NCBI GenBank assembly: GCA_024275575.1
Contig: JAJRYV010000007.1
Location: 1-40,961, forward strand
Source: a bacterium
GTDB lineage: Bacteria > Zhuqueibacterota > Zhuqueibacteria > Zhuqueibacterales > Geothermadaptataceae
DNA length: 40,961 nucleotides
Direction of reading: 5' to 3'
Position numbers and translations under genes: made by a program. The number at the start of each line of letters is the position of its first letter. Position 1 is the stretch's first letter. Positions 24,287-33,674 of the stretch are shown here, piece after piece. Below the pieces are notes generated by a model. That model saw only the letters and a list, made by a program, of their open reading frames with translations, had not been told where the DNA came from and made no database searches.

Positions 24287-25517
24287 CCGTATCTCCTGAA
24301 TTCGATTTTCGCCCAATGCCCAAAAGAGTGATATCGTCTCTGCTTGTATTTAGACTTTTATGGGTCGTTAATATATTCGTTATTTTTTTAAAAATCACAC
24401 CGGTTGGCAAATGCAGATTTTCCTGCATGATTTCATACATCGCTTCATCGCCGAACTGTATGCCTTTTTCAAGGGCATATTCAACGATGCCGTCGGTGTA
24501 GGTGATCAGGCAATCGCCGGGCTGCAGGTTTAATTGCATCTCGTCACCGGGAAAATATTCATTTTCTTCCATCAATCCGAGCAGCAGTCCATCAGCGGGC
24601 AGCAACTCGATCGATTGCCGCGTGCGTGAAATCACTACCGGATGCGGGATGCCGGCATTCAGCAGACGGCAATCTCCCTTGCGCAGATCAAGCCCGACGA
24701 GCAACGCAGAAACGAAAACACCGTCGGGCAGGCTTTTGGCTAAAAACGCATTCATGCCGTAGAGTATTTCAGAAAAAGGCGTCGCCGTGCCGATAAAAGT
24801 GTCCACTGATAACTTCAGCAAGATGGTGATCAGCGCGGCCTGAATACCGTGGCCGGTAATGTCGGCCAGCAGGATGGCATATTTTTCATCCTTCAGCGGA
24901 ATGACCGTATAGAAATCACCACCGATTTCCATCGCCGGCAGATATTCGAGAGTGAATTCGAAAATGTCATTTTCGGGAAAAGTCTGCGGCAGCATACGCG
25001 ATTGCAGATCACGCGCGAGCTGCAACTCTGCTTTGAAGCGGTTCTGCGCCCGTGCCAGGGCGTCGACACGCTGTTTTGCCAGGTTGAGATCACGTATTTT
25101 TTTGCGCAGCGTCCGGTTGAGCGCACTGTTGGCGATGCCGTTGCGCAAGACCATGATCAACTGGTCGTTATCCCAGGGTTTCTCGATATATTGAAAAAGG
25201 CCGACTTTGTTAATGCCCTTGATGGCATTCTCTTTGTCAGCGTAGCCGGTGAGCAAAATGCGCGGTACTTCCGGAGCCAGCGCTTTAACGCTCTGCAGAA
25301 ATTGCAGCCCGTCCATTTCCGGCATATAAAAATCAGAAACGATAACATCGAAGTTTTTTTGTTTCACCGCGGCGAGTGCTTCATGTGGCTTTTGAAAGGT
25401 TTCAACCTGGTAACCGGTCTCCAGTTCCACGACCATGCGCAAGCTGTCCGTCACCATTTTCTCATCATCAAGAATGAGGATTGCAGGACGGTTTTTGTTC
25501 TTATCGTCGCCGCTCAT
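24276..25517 (-). CDS. Response regulator with PP2C-type (SpoIIE/RsbU-like) phosphatase output
   Basis: A 413-residue protein. The N-terminal receiver (1-125) has phospho-acceptor Asp in VIVSDFYMPEMDG. A coiled-coil linker follows (125-175, ending ELQLARDLQSRMLP, the usual lead into RsbU-type domains). The PP2C domain (185-400) has metal motifs MEIGGDFYTV, LLADITGHGIQAAL and ITYTDGIVE with SRDDITLLGIG. Such proteins dephosphorylate anti-anti-sigma factors when their receiver is phosphorylated. No STAS or RsbW partner lies in the window. Its start overlaps the upstream kinase by 4 bp, so the kinase probably phosphorylates it. Confidence 0.93.
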   Translation of the reverse strand: MSGDDKNKNRPAILILDDEKMVTDSLRMVVELETGYQVETFQKPHEALAAVKQKNFDVIVSDFYMPEMDGLQFLQSVKALAPEVPRILLTGYADKENAIKGINKVGLFQYIEKPWDNDQLIMVLRNGIANSALNRTLRKKIRDLNLAKQRVDALARAQNRFKAELQLARDLQSRMLPQTFPENDIFEFTLEYLPAMEIGGDFYTVIPLKDEKYAILLADITGHGIQAALITILLKLSVDTFIGTATPFSEILYGMNAFLAKSLPDGVFVSALLVGLDLRKGDCRLLNAGIPHPVVISRTRQSIELLPADGLLLGLMEENEYFPGDEMQLNLQPGDCLITYTDGIVEYALEKGIQFGDEAMYEIMQENLHLPTGVIFKKITNILTTHKSLNTSRDDITLLGIGRKSNSGDTDAK

Positions 25518-27109
25518 GCGCGATCCTTGCCGTTGCGCAGCGGCAGAATAAAACGGAAGGTCGTACCCTTGCCGGGCGTGCTTTCCACCTCGATTTTGCC
25601 TTTGTGATCTTCGATGATATTATAGACGATGGACAGCCCGAGCCCGGTGCCCACACCGACACCTTTGGTGGTGAAGCCGGGATCAAAAATATGTTTTAAA
25701 TGTTCTTTTTCGATACCCTTGCCATTATCCTCAAAGGAGATAATTACATTATTTTCTTGCCGTTCAGTGGTGATAATGATCTTGCCCCACCCCTCGATCG
25801 CCTGAATACCGTTGACGAGAATATTCATAAAAACCTGATTCATCTGGTTGGGATGGCAGCGCAGCATCGGCAAATCGCCATAATGTTTTTCGATTTCGAT
25901 GCGGTCTTTTGTGTAATGATAAACCAGCATAAAGGTATTCTCGATGCCTTCATGCACGTCGAACTCGTCGAGTTCAGCCTCGTCGAGACGGGCAAATTTG
26001 CGCAAGCTGTTGACGATGGCGATGATGCGTCTGGCCGCGGTTTTATTGACGGAATTGAGTTTTTCAGCCTGATCGAAAAGCGAACACAGTTTGTTATGCT
26101 CCTGCCCATCTCCCAGGGCGCCGGTTTCATGGAACAATGCATGCATTTTATCGACGATACGGGTGATTAAATCATTGTTTGCCGCCAGCACCCCGAGAGG
26201 GGTGTTCATCTCATGCGCCACACCGGCGACGAGATTGCCCAGCGAAGCCATTTTCTCTGCCTGAATAAGCTGGGTCTGTTTTTGTTTTAACTCCTGTGTG
26301 CGTTGTTCCACTCGTTGCTCCAGCGTATTTTTCGCTTCGATGAGTTTATTTTCCAATTGCCGTCGCTTGGTGATATCCTGCACGATGCGTATTTCATACC
26401 AGGAATTATCAGTGTCGAGAATATAGGATGAGCTGAAAAGATAGGTCTTGCCATCGCTCGAGGTGCGTTCTTCAAAATAAGTGCCGTGTTGCGAAATATA
26501 ACACTGGTGTTTCTCCTTCGATTCGAACGGGCAGGATAACCAGTCGGGTATTTTGCGGATATCGGAATCTGTCGGGAACATCTTTTTCAGCATGGTATTT
26601 TCAAAGGTGATTTCATGTTTTCCCCCGGTAACGCGGATAACCGCCAGCCCCAGCGGCATCATATTGAAAATCGCCTCGAAATTTTTTCGATGTGCCGCCG
26701 CCTGCCGTTCCAGTCGCCGGCGTTGTGTGATATCACGGCAAGTGCGCTGAACGATGGTCTTTTTCCCAAAACGAATCAGGCAGGCGCTGATATCGATATC
26801 GATGAGCTCGCCTTTTTTGCTGAGAAAATGCAACTGCCGGTTATACCCCATGCCCTGCGACCGCACCTGCTCGAACAATTGTTTTGCTTCATCCCATTCC
26901 TCTGGCGGGTGCAACTGCCAGACTTTCTTCTGCAATAATTCATTCCTGGAAAACCCCGTCACCTGCGATACTTGCGCATTGACTGAAACGATGGCGCCAT
27001 TCTGCGGATCGATATCGAGAATGGCGTCACGCGCCTGTTCGAATTTTTTGCGATATTTCTCTTCCGATTCGCGCAGTTTTTTCAGTTCATCTGCATCAAT
27101 ATTGGCCAT
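25514..27109 (-). CDS. Soluble PAS-domain sensor histidine kinase
   Basis: A 531-residue kinase without transmembrane helices. The first PAS domain is at about 15-130 and a second PAS-like domain at about 138-250. A coiled coil spans 250-285. The HisKA helix has AGVAHEMNTPLG (His299), and the ATPase domain (about 410-525) carries FMNILVNGIQAIE, FEDNGKGIEKEH, IFDPGFTTK and GTGLGLSIVYNI. The gene heads an operon with the REC-PP2C and REC genes, joined by overlaps, so it is the likely phosphate source for both receivers. The cytoplasmic signal sensed by the PAS domains is unknown. Confidence 0.93.
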   Translation of the reverse strand: MANIDADELKKLRESEEKYRKKFEQARDAILDIDPQNGAIVSVNAQVSQVTGFSRNELLQKKVWQLHPPEEWDEAKQLFEQVRSQGMGYNRQLHFLSKKGELIDIDISACLIRFGKKTIVQRTCRDITQRRRLERQAAAHRKNFEAIFNMMPLGLAVIRVTGGKHEITFENTMLKKMFPTDSDIRKIPDWLSCPFESKEKHQCYISQHGTYFEERTSSDGKTYLFSSSYILDTDNSWYEIRIVQDITKRRQLENKLIEAKNTLEQRVEQRTQELKQKQTQLIQAEKMASLGNLVAGVAHEMNTPLGVLAANNDLITRIVDKMHALFHETGALGDGQEHNKLCSLFDQAEKLNSVNKTAARRIIAIVNSLRKFARLDEAELDEFDVHEGIENTFMLVYHYTKDRIEIEKHYGDLPMLRCHPNQMNQVFMNILVNGIQAIEGWGKIIITTERQENNVIISFEDNGKGIEKEHLKHIFDPGFTTKGVGVGTGLGLSIVYNIIEDHKGKIEVESTPGKGTTFRFILPLRNGKDRA

Positions 27110-27123
27110 AGAAATGCCTGTTT

Positions 27124-28038
27124 TTATGGTTTTGCGAAGATAAAAAGAAGCGGCCGCCTGTCGTTGTTGTCGTCTTGCCGCGCATCGCCGTTGTTATCGA
27201 TGATAATGTAAACGAAATCTTTATTGACAAACAAACCCTCAGCATGGCCGTATTCCATATTCTCATAGCGCCAGGCCGCGTCATTTTCAACATGCGCAAA
27301 TGTCCACAAACTTTTTTCACTGATTTTCCCGTCGCTAATGCTGAGTTCCGTCACAGCATGAATACCACGTTCAAGGCAGAAAATCGATCCGTTAAAAAAT
27401 GCGAGACCGGCATAATCCGCCGTGCGCCTGCCGGGAGAGGGCAATACCGCATGATCCTGTTTTATGGCTGTGATGCTTTGCGGCAGGTCTGCGAGATTCA
27501 ATTGCATGATGCCGCGCGGTTCCCGTTCAGCACAAAGAGTGAAGTTTTTGTCGTCAGTTATACTCAATCCTTCGAAATTCGCATTGTTTTTTTTGAACAG
27601 CCCGACCTGTGCGCCGAATGGCTGCAGGTCGGGCGTCACCCATTCGGCAGATTGCCCCCCTGCACTCACTTTCAGAATGCGGAAAGCTTCCTCGCTGACG
27701 AGATAAAAATTGCCTGCCGGATCGACTGTTATCCCTTCAAAATCCAGATGATTCACAGCGGGCAGCACCGGCGCCGTAAATTCGAGAAATGGTTTCAAAA
27801 CAGCGCTTTTTTGAGTCGTATCGAAAGCGACATAAAAAATCGTGTGATCGTGATCATCGGAAATGGTGAAAAGGCTGTCGTTGCGCATCGTCAACCCCGA
27901 GGGTTCCACCTGCTCCGGCACATCAATCGCCATGGCTGCATGCAGTTTGAGAACCCGGCCGACAATTCCTGTGATGTTTTCGCTCTTGCCCGTACACCCG
28001 GTAAAAAGCAAACACAGCAAAAAAACAGGTCGTCTCAT
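27124..28038 (-). CDS. Phytase-like/esterase-like beta-propeller lipoprotein
   Basis: A 304-residue lipoprotein (signal MRRPVFLLCLLFTGC, Cys15) with AAGGGAAGGCG before ATG 28038. The segments VEPSGLTMRNDSLFTISDD, DFEGITVDPAGNFYLVSEE, ADYAGLAFFNGSIFCLERG and MEYGHAEGLFVNKDFVYII follow the esterase-like phytase family (propeller) pattern. A conserved YIIIDNNGDAR stretch near the end is typical too. Activity may be on phosphate esters, but members are poorly characterised. The nearby Na/Pi cotransporter and metallophosphoesterase would fit a phosphate theme. Confidence 0.75.
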   Translation of the reverse strand: MRRPVFLLCLLFTGCTGKSENITGIVGRVLKLHAAMAIDVPEQVEPSGLTMRNDSLFTISDDHDHTIFYVAFDTTQKSAVLKPFLEFTAPVLPAVNHLDFEGITVDPAGNFYLVSEEAFRILKVSAGGQSAEWVTPDLQPFGAQVGLFKKNNANFEGLSITDDKNFTLCAEREPRGIMQLNLADLPQSITAIKQDHAVLPSPGRRTADYAGLAFFNGSIFCLERGIHAVTELSISDGKISEKSLWTFAHVENDAAWRYENMEYGHAEGLFVNKDFVYIIIDNNGDARQDDNNDRRPLLFIFAKP

Positions 28039-28054
28039 CGCCTTCCCTTTTCGA

Positions 28055-28480
28055 TTAATTCGTCGTGCGCGTCAGCAATGCCCGCAGTCGTTTTGCCATC
28101 GATTTTAAAATGCCTTCGGTGATGCGGCTGTGATCGGCCAGCAGATTAAAAAAATCCTCCCGTTCCAGGCGCAATAATTGACAATCCTGCATGCAAGTCG
28201 CTGTAACGACCCGCGGTTCATCATCAAAAAGCGCCCATGTCCCGAAGACATCCTTGCGTTGGGCGATCATCACCTCTTCGCCGTTGCGGTGTAGCCGCAC
28301 TTTTCCACTGATGATCAGATACATGGTGTCGGAGGCATCGCCGAGGCTGTAAATCTTTTCATTCTCCGGCAGGTGAATCTCCTCGGTAATCATCGCGATG
28401 TAGGAGAGGTCTTCGCTTGAGGCAAATTCAAAAATATCGACATCCTGCAAAAATATGACTTTTTCCACAACTGTGAGCAT
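28055..28480 (-). CDS. Cyclic-nucleotide-binding-fold protein without DNA-binding domain
   Basis: A 141-residue protein consisting of a single cNMP-binding fold (YLIISGKVRLHRNGEEVMI, then DVFGTWALFDDEPRVVTATC). The glutamate that holds the ribose in FGE-type sites is replaced (FGTWALF), while the Arg of the PR motif is kept, so classical cAMP binding is doubtful. No helix-turn-helix follows. The ATG lies 2 bp after the stop of the large transporter gene, with AGGAAATCTGAAG in between, so the two are co-translated. In other bacteria similar domains are part of the transporter polypeptide, which suggests a regulatory subunit. Confidence 0.85.
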   Translation of the reverse strand: MLTVVEKVIFLQDVDIFEFASSEDLSYIAMITEEIHLPENEKIYSLGDASDTMYLIISGKVRLHRNGEEVMIAQRKDVFGTWALFDDEPRVVTATCMQDCQLLRLEREDFFNLLADHSRITEGILKSMAKRLRALLTRTTN

Positions 28481-28482
28481 CT

Positions 28483-31308
28483 TCAGATTTCCTGTGAATG
28501 GTTTTGCAGCGCCAGGCGGGCGGACTGGGCGATTTTTAAATCTTTGTGACCGGTAAAATTTTGTACCAAAACTGTATCAAAATTGATTCCGCTGCAAGCC
28601 AGCCAGTGCAGTGTGCAGCTTTTCAGCCAGTTATCATTACCGGTTAATATTTTATGATAACAATTTTGTTTGCTAATTCCGGTATTTTTTATCGTCAACC
28701 GCAGTTTTTCGATTGCCGGCGCTTCGAGAACCTGGATGATGAAACTTTTTAAATCAGGCTCGAGAACGTTTTCGAGATATTCGATCGCGTTGGCCCGTAC
28801 GTCAGTCTGACCGCCGTAGATGGCTTTATAGGCATTGCGCAAGTCGGTGCCGGCCAATTTTGACAGCCCGAGAAAGCGGAAAATCCGTTTCATCGATTCT
28901 TCCATGCGCTCTTTCAGGGTTTTTTCCAATAAAGAAGCTGCCAGCACCGCGGCGGTCGAAAGGGGTGGTTTTCGTTTACCGGAGATAAATTCTTTGATGA
29001 CTTTTTTATGCATCCTGAAAAACAGAAAATTATTGAGATACGCCTGTTTTTCTTGTAAAATGTTTTGCTGCACTTGCCGCGGGTTAAATTTGAGCAACGG
29101 GAAACTCTCGTGCAACAGGCTCAGGGCTTTGACGATCTGCCGGCGCACCGGCTGATCGACTGCAGCAAGTGCCGCGAAAAGCACTTCGACGACATCCTGC
29201 GTTCCGATGAGCGCGAGAACCCGGGGAACGGCAATTTTGATCGCCGGGGAGACTGCGGGATTTTGCAGCGCTTCGGCGAGCAAGACAACACTGCTTTCGC
29301 CGCATTCAGCAAGCGCCTCTCGGGCATGTTTTCGCAGGCTTGGAATGTCGAGAAATTCGATCAATCTTTTGCTGAACGAGACTTCGCAGGCGCGGCCTGC
29401 AGCAGTAATCGCAGCAAGGCGCACATTGATTTCAGCATCGTCAAAAAAATGGTGCAGGATGGGGAAAAACAGCTGCAAGCGGGCCCGGCCGATGGCTTGC
29501 GCCAAATTGGCCTTGATATAAATTTCATCCGCCGGCGGATATGTTTTGGCTTGTAAGTTTTGCTGAATCTGCTTTATAATCGGTGAAATATCGAGTTTTT
29601 CCCGCAGCGAAGGATTTTGTGCCATTTGCATGGCAGCGCAAATGAGCGCCGAATTCCGGATTTTAAAATCATCCTGATACAGGGCTTTCTCCAGTGTTTC
29701 CACCGGGTTTAGAGAATGGGCGCACAAATGCTGCAGCGCCGCCGCCCGCACTTTATGCGATTCCGATTCCAGTAATGCCGTCGTCTCATACACCAGCTCA
29801 TTGTCATAATTTGAGATTACTGACAGCACCTTCACTTTAACTTCGTCGGAAGGGTGCAGAATCAGTTTGCGGAAATAGGGCAGAAAGCGAGCATTCTTAA
29901 CATTTTCCAGCAGGTCGAGGGCGTAAAGAATGCGCCGCTCGTTCCGACCGTCGAGCACTTTAATCATCGAGTCGATAACTGCGGCGTCATCGAGATTGAC
30001 CGTTTGCGTATCGAGATCGATGGAGCGTTTTTCGATGGCCGTGCGAAATGATTCGATGTATTCGGCTTTGAGCCGGCCGTTCAAATAGAGCCAGACCAGG
30101 ATTAGCAGGAGACTTAAAAGGCTGATGAATTCGATGTTTATTTTGAAAACAAGCGTAAGGACGAGCAGCAATAGGCCGCTGATCCCGGTTGACAGGTTGT
30201 CGATAAAGACATCGATAAAGGTTTTGACTTTATTTTTAACCGCCGCTGCGATTGGCAGGCTCACCAGCTCTAACCCGGCCTTGTTCACCGATTGTTTGAA
30301 CGCCCCCTCACTGACTTTCAAAAAGATACCCGCCCATAGCGCCGGGTAAAAAAGGATGAGCAACGAGCCCAGCAGAACACTTACGGGTAAAATAAACAGC
30401 GAAGCGCCAACACCGAAATATTTTAAAATACGGCCGGTAAATAATATCTGAATGAGCAATGAGATGATGCTTAAAGTTGAAAGCCAGAAACCGAAAAACG
30501 CTGTTAATTCATCTTTATTGTTCATCGTTTTTGCTGCGATGGCGTTGAATTGGTAATCGACGATGTTGGCGACGATGACGCTGATGCCGACGATTGCCGC
30601 AAAATAGCGCAGGTGTTTCGAGTTCAAAATAAGACTGAGTGCACTTTTCTCTGAGGTTTTCTGTTGCAATCGTTTCTGCTGCTGCATACGTTCGCGGTAA
30701 TTTTTTCGCGCACTTTTTTTCCAGACTATCTGGATAATCAGCATGCAGATGGCGATAAAAAATACGCAGACGAGGACCAGGTTGGCGGTACCGATGAGGG
30801 CGGCGAGATAATTCGTCAGGTAACCGCCGAGAATCCCTCCGGTAATCGCACCGGCACCGATGAAGCCGAAAAGCCGGCGCGCCTCACGGGCATCGAAAAC
30901 ATAATTGGCAAACAGCCAGAATTGCGAAGTGATGATCACCGCAAAAATTGCCACCCAGACATAAAAAAAATAGATAAACCAGGCAGCTTTGTAGGCAGTG
31001 GCAAGCAGAAACCAGAAACCGAGAAGCTGCAAAATTATCAGGCCAGTCGTGCTCAGGATCAACACATTCAGGCGGATTTTGTTGGCAAAACGGGAATAGA
31101 TGATAGTCACCAGCACGGCTGCAATCGCCACCAGTAGAAACGCGAACGGTAGTTGTTCGGCGCTAAAGCGGGTGAGAAAAAGCGAATTGCGCACCGGTTT
31201 GACGATGAGCAGCGAGGCGATCAGTAAGAAAATATAGAAAAACATGAGCAAGGCTCGCAGGCCCTCGCCTTCGCGAATATCGAAAAATCGACGTATTAAT
31301 CTGCGCAT
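28483..31308 (-). CDS. ATP/ADP translocase-like (NTT/Tlc) transporter fused to HEAT-like domain
   Basis: About 941 residues from ATG 31308, which begins MRRLIRRFFDIREGEGLRAL. GTG 31356 would add 16 residues, and neither has a clear ribosome site. Residues 1-430 contain about 12 transmembrane helices of the NTP/NDP-exchange (Tlc) family, for example IVKPVRNSLFLTRF and LFANYVFDAREARRLFGFIG. Residues 460-940 are cytoplasmic helical repeats resembling HEAT (KVKVLSVISNYDNELVYETT, VRAAALQHLCAHSL, VRLAAITAAGRACEV). The single-domain relatives move nucleotides in intracellular bacteria and plastids. Fused forms in free-living bacteria have unknown cargo. A cyclic-nucleotide-fold gene follows 2 bp later and a shorter paralogue lies upstream. 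Confidence 0.85.
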   Translation of the reverse strand: MRRLIRRFFDIREGEGLRALLMFFYIFLLIASLLIVKPVRNSLFLTRFSAEQLPFAFLLVAIAAVLVTIIYSRFANKIRLNVLILSTTGLIILQLLGFWFLLATAYKAAWFIYFFYVWVAIFAVIITSQFWLFANYVFDAREARRLFGFIGAGAITGGILGGYLTNYLAALIGTANLVLVCVFFIAICMLIIQIVWKKSARKNYRERMQQQKRLQQKTSEKSALSLILNSKHLRYFAAIVGISVIVANIVDYQFNAIAAKTMNNKDELTAFFGFWLSTLSIISLLIQILFTGRILKYFGVGASLFILPVSVLLGSLLILFYPALWAGIFLKVSEGAFKQSVNKAGLELVSLPIAAAVKNKVKTFIDVFIDNLSTGISGLLLLVLTLVFKINIEFISLLSLLLILVWLYLNGRLKAEYIESFRTAIEKRSIDLDTQTVNLDDAAVIDSMIKVLDGRNERRILYALDLLENVKNARFLPYFRKLILHPSDEVKVKVLSVISNYDNELVYETTALLESESHKVRAAALQHLCAHSLNPVETLEKALYQDDFKIRNSALICAAMQMAQNPSLREKLDISPIIKQIQQNLQAKTYPPADEIYIKANLAQAIGRARLQLFFPILHHFFDDAEINVRLAAITAAGRACEVSFSKRLIEFLDIPSLRKHAREALAECGESSVVLLAEALQNPAVSPAIKIAVPRVLALIGTQDVVEVLFAALAAVDQPVRRQIVKALSLLHESFPLLKFNPRQVQQNILQEKQAYLNNFLFFRMHKKVIKEFISGKRKPPLSTAAVLAASLLEKTLKERMEESMKRIFRFLGLSKLAGTDLRNAYKAIYGGQTDVRANAIEYLENVLEPDLKSFIIQVLEAPAIEKLRLTIKNTGISKQNCYHKILTGNDNWLKSCTLHWLACSGINFDTVLVQNFTGHKDLKIAQSARLALQNHSQEI

Positions 31309-31590
31309 AAATTGATAAAAAAAATGGTTGATTAACAGTGTCTGTTCAACGTACACAATTTTTACACATAGAGCGAAGCGATATCCTGTGCTTGCCGAAG
31401 GGGCGTCCTCGCCGAATGGCAGGAGCTCTACGCTCAGCGAGCATGCTTTCGTTGCTATTTATCGCGAGTGAAGTTGAACGAGATACGATTAGCAGGATTT
31501 AACTCGCTGCAAATTTAGTATTTAATTGGCAAAAATACAAGTGGTGCATGCAACGCACCATCTCGGGGAAATCGAAAGGAAAATTTGCGG

Positions 31591-32925
31591 TTATTTTGTG
31601 CGGCTATTATCTTTTTCAGCGACCAGCAGCTTATTTAACATGCCGATGCGGAATGCGACAAATATCCAAATGCAGACCAGTGCGAGATTAAAAATTGCAA
31701 AGTGCCGGGTTTCCAGCGCCAGCCAGTTGATGCCGGCATAGACAAGCACAGCCGAGAGAACGTCGCCGGCACGCTGAAAAAAAGTATCGATCGCCTGTTT
31801 CGCTTTGTATTTCTGCTCCCGCGTCGTGGGCAGAAAGAGTACGTGGCGCACGGTATTCTGTAATGAATAATCGGTGGCATTTTCCGCGGTTTTTGCCCAG
31901 CGTACGATACCGAGAACCGGAAAAAAGGCGAGAAAGAAATAACCGCCGAGAGCGATGAAAGGCAGGATCAAAATAGCGATACGAATGCCGAAATATTTCA
32001 GAATCCTCGAGACCAGGAAAAGCTGCACCAGCACGCCGACGATGTTGACCACCGTAAAAAAATCCGCATAGAATTGACCGATGTATTCTTTAACACTCAG
32101 GCCGAGTTCGGCGCCGCTTTGCGCCGCGTCGGCGGAGACGATTTTGCCGAGAAGATATTCACCGGTGCTGTTCACCCAGTTCAGGAGCAAGATCAAAATG
32201 CCGATGAGCAGCAGATAGCGGTTTTTTAAAATCAGACTGAAGGCCCCTTCGCCACTCAGGGCTTGTTCAGATTGCATAGACGCCTGAGACAGTTTCTCCT
32301 GGTTGTTTTTTTCGCGGCTTTCGACATAATTTGTGATCACTAAGGAGAGCAGCAGCAAAGCGGCCGCGACCAGCAAAAGTTGATAGATTCCCAGGGGTTT
32401 GATGAGCAACCCGGCAAAGTAACTGCCGAATACTGCGCCGGCCGAGGCGCCAAATGCGAAGATAGCAAACAGTCGTTTTCCGGCTGCGGGGGCATATAAA
32501 TCATTGGCAAACGCCCAGAATCGCGAAACGACCATCAAACTGAAAATGCCCACCCAGAGATAAAAAACAATACCGATGGGGACCTGTGCAAGTGCGAGCC
32601 CATAAAATAACAACAGACAAGTGGTGAAAAACAGCACGACGATGTTGATCAGTTTTTTGCGTGGGAATGTGTTCGCCAGCCAGTCATAAAGCCGTACGGC
32701 GCCGATGAGCAAAATCGCCTGGCCTGCCGCCGAATAACTTTTTATCTCTGCGCCACCGCCGGCGAGAATCAGGGGTTCGCGCACGACTTTGGCGATATAA
32801 TAGGATGTTAAGATGAGAAATATATTAAACGTCAGTAGTACGACCGTGGCGCCCTCACCGGCGCGTGTTTCCGCAAATAAGTTGAGAAAGCGGTCAAGGA
32901 GATTCGGAGACTGGGTTTTGCTCAT
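31591..32925 (-). CDS. ATP/ADP translocase-like (NTT/Tlc) membrane transporter, short paralogue
   Basis: A 444-residue protein with about 12 transmembrane helices and no soluble extension. It shares motifs with the larger neighbour: AETRAGEGATVVLLTFNIF against the REGEGLRALLMFF start, RFWAFANDLYAPAAGKRLFA against FWLFANYVFDAREARRLFG, and RILKYFGIRIAILILPFIAL against RILKYFGVGASLFILPVSVL. The two are paralogues. Conserved LPTTREQKYKAKQAIDTF and REPLILAGGG are family features. Nucleotide exchange is possible, but a different metabolite is equally likely in a free-living cell. A terminator lies just before its start. Confidence 0.87.
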   Translation of the reverse strand: MSKTQSPNLLDRFLNLFAETRAGEGATVVLLTFNIFLILTSYYIAKVVREPLILAGGGAEIKSYSAAGQAILLIGAVRLYDWLANTFPRKKLINIVVLFFTTCLLLFYGLALAQVPIGIVFYLWVGIFSLMVVSRFWAFANDLYAPAAGKRLFAIFAFGASAGAVFGSYFAGLLIKPLGIYQLLLVAAALLLLSLVITNYVESREKNNQEKLSQASMQSEQALSGEGAFSLILKNRYLLLIGILILLLNWVNSTGEYLLGKIVSADAAQSGAELGLSVKEYIGQFYADFFTVVNIVGVLVQLFLVSRILKYFGIRIAILILPFIALGGYFFLAFFPVLGIVRWAKTAENATDYSLQNTVRHVLFLPTTREQKYKAKQAIDTFFQRAGDVLSAVLVYAGINWLALETRHFAIFNLALVCIWIFVAFRIGMLNKLLVAEKDNSRTK

Positions 32926-32946
32926 TCAAATTCCATACAAATATTG

Positions 32947-32977
32947 AATAAAGAGGGCGTCATCGGCCCTCTTTATT
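32947..32977. terminator. Terminator after phoU (12-bp perfect stem)
   Basis: AATAAAGAGGGC and GCCCTCTTTATT enclose a 7-base loop. It lies between the end of the PhoU-like gene and the start of the next minus-strand gene, so it should end the phosphate-transport transcript and give the downstream transporter its own promoter. Confidence 0.85.
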
Positions 32978-32986
32978 ACAAATAAA

Positions 32987-33670
32987 TCAGGGGTTTTCTT
33001 CCATTCGAAAACCGATTTTATCAAACGGATTAACGATGCTGGTGGCGACATTGATCAGGTGTGCGGCAATGCGTTTCAGATAGCGAACATAAAGCGCCGT
33101 TGCGGTCGCATCTCCGGCCTTTAGTAAGGCATCTTTTTCCAGTACACAACTGTCAACGATTTCATCGCTGGCTTTCAGTACCCAGAAATTATCTTCAACA
33201 CAGGCGCGAGCACGCTCTTTCTCTGAAGAAGCCAGAATGGGTAACAAGTTTTTAAACATGTTGGAGACCGAGGCTTCAATTCGTTTCAATTCGGGTTCAT
33301 GGCTTCCGGCGTTCAGCTTTTGCGCTCGTACTTTTGCCAGGTCGGCGATATTTTTTGTATAATCGCCGATGCGTTCCAGATCGATGACGATGCTGGTTAA
33401 AATCAAACCGGGGATGATATTTGCGCCACCGGTAATCGCGAGATATTTCAGCACTTTGCGCCGAACTTCCCGTTCGTATTTGTTGAGCATTATATCTTTC
33501 TCACGAATTTCTTTTCGTGTATCGCCCTTGTATCCGGTTTTCCGGAGTATTTTGACCGATTCCACAAACATCTCGTAAGCATTTTCGAGCATGATTTCAG
33601 AATCATTATAGGCCAATGTCAGGGAATTATCTTTACGCCAGAGCTCCAGCAATTCTTTAAATTTAATCAT
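32987..33670 (-). CDS. PhoU-domain protein
   Basis: A 227-residue, mostly helical protein with two PhoU-type bundles. The first contains DIMLNKYEREVRRKVLKYLA and IVIDLERIGDYTKNIADLA, matching the metal-binding E/D-x-x-x-D motif. The second contains VRYLKRIAAHLINVATSIV. PhoU proteins restrain phosphate uptake and signalling. Here it follows the Na/Pi cotransporter gene by 4 bp, so it is likely its regulator, as in fused NptA-PhoU proteins. A 12-bp terminator follows. Confidence 0.9.
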   Translation of the reverse strand: MIKFKELLELWRKDNSLTLAYNDSEIMLENAYEMFVESVKILRKTGYKGDTRKEIREKDIMLNKYEREVRRKVLKYLAITGGANIIPGLILTSIVIDLERIGDYTKNIADLAKVRAQKLNAGSHEPELKRIEASVSNMFKNLLPILASSEKERARACVEDNFWVLKASDEIVDSCVLEKDALLKAGDATATALYVRYLKRIAAHLINVATSIVNPFDKIGFRMEENP

Positions 33671-33674
33671 AAAA

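Noticed and set aside
31309-31590. Possible gene or repeat between the two NTT-type genes
   Set aside because: Only short stop-rich frames occur. A weak similarity to 2670-2705 (ACACATAGA) is too short to call a repeat.
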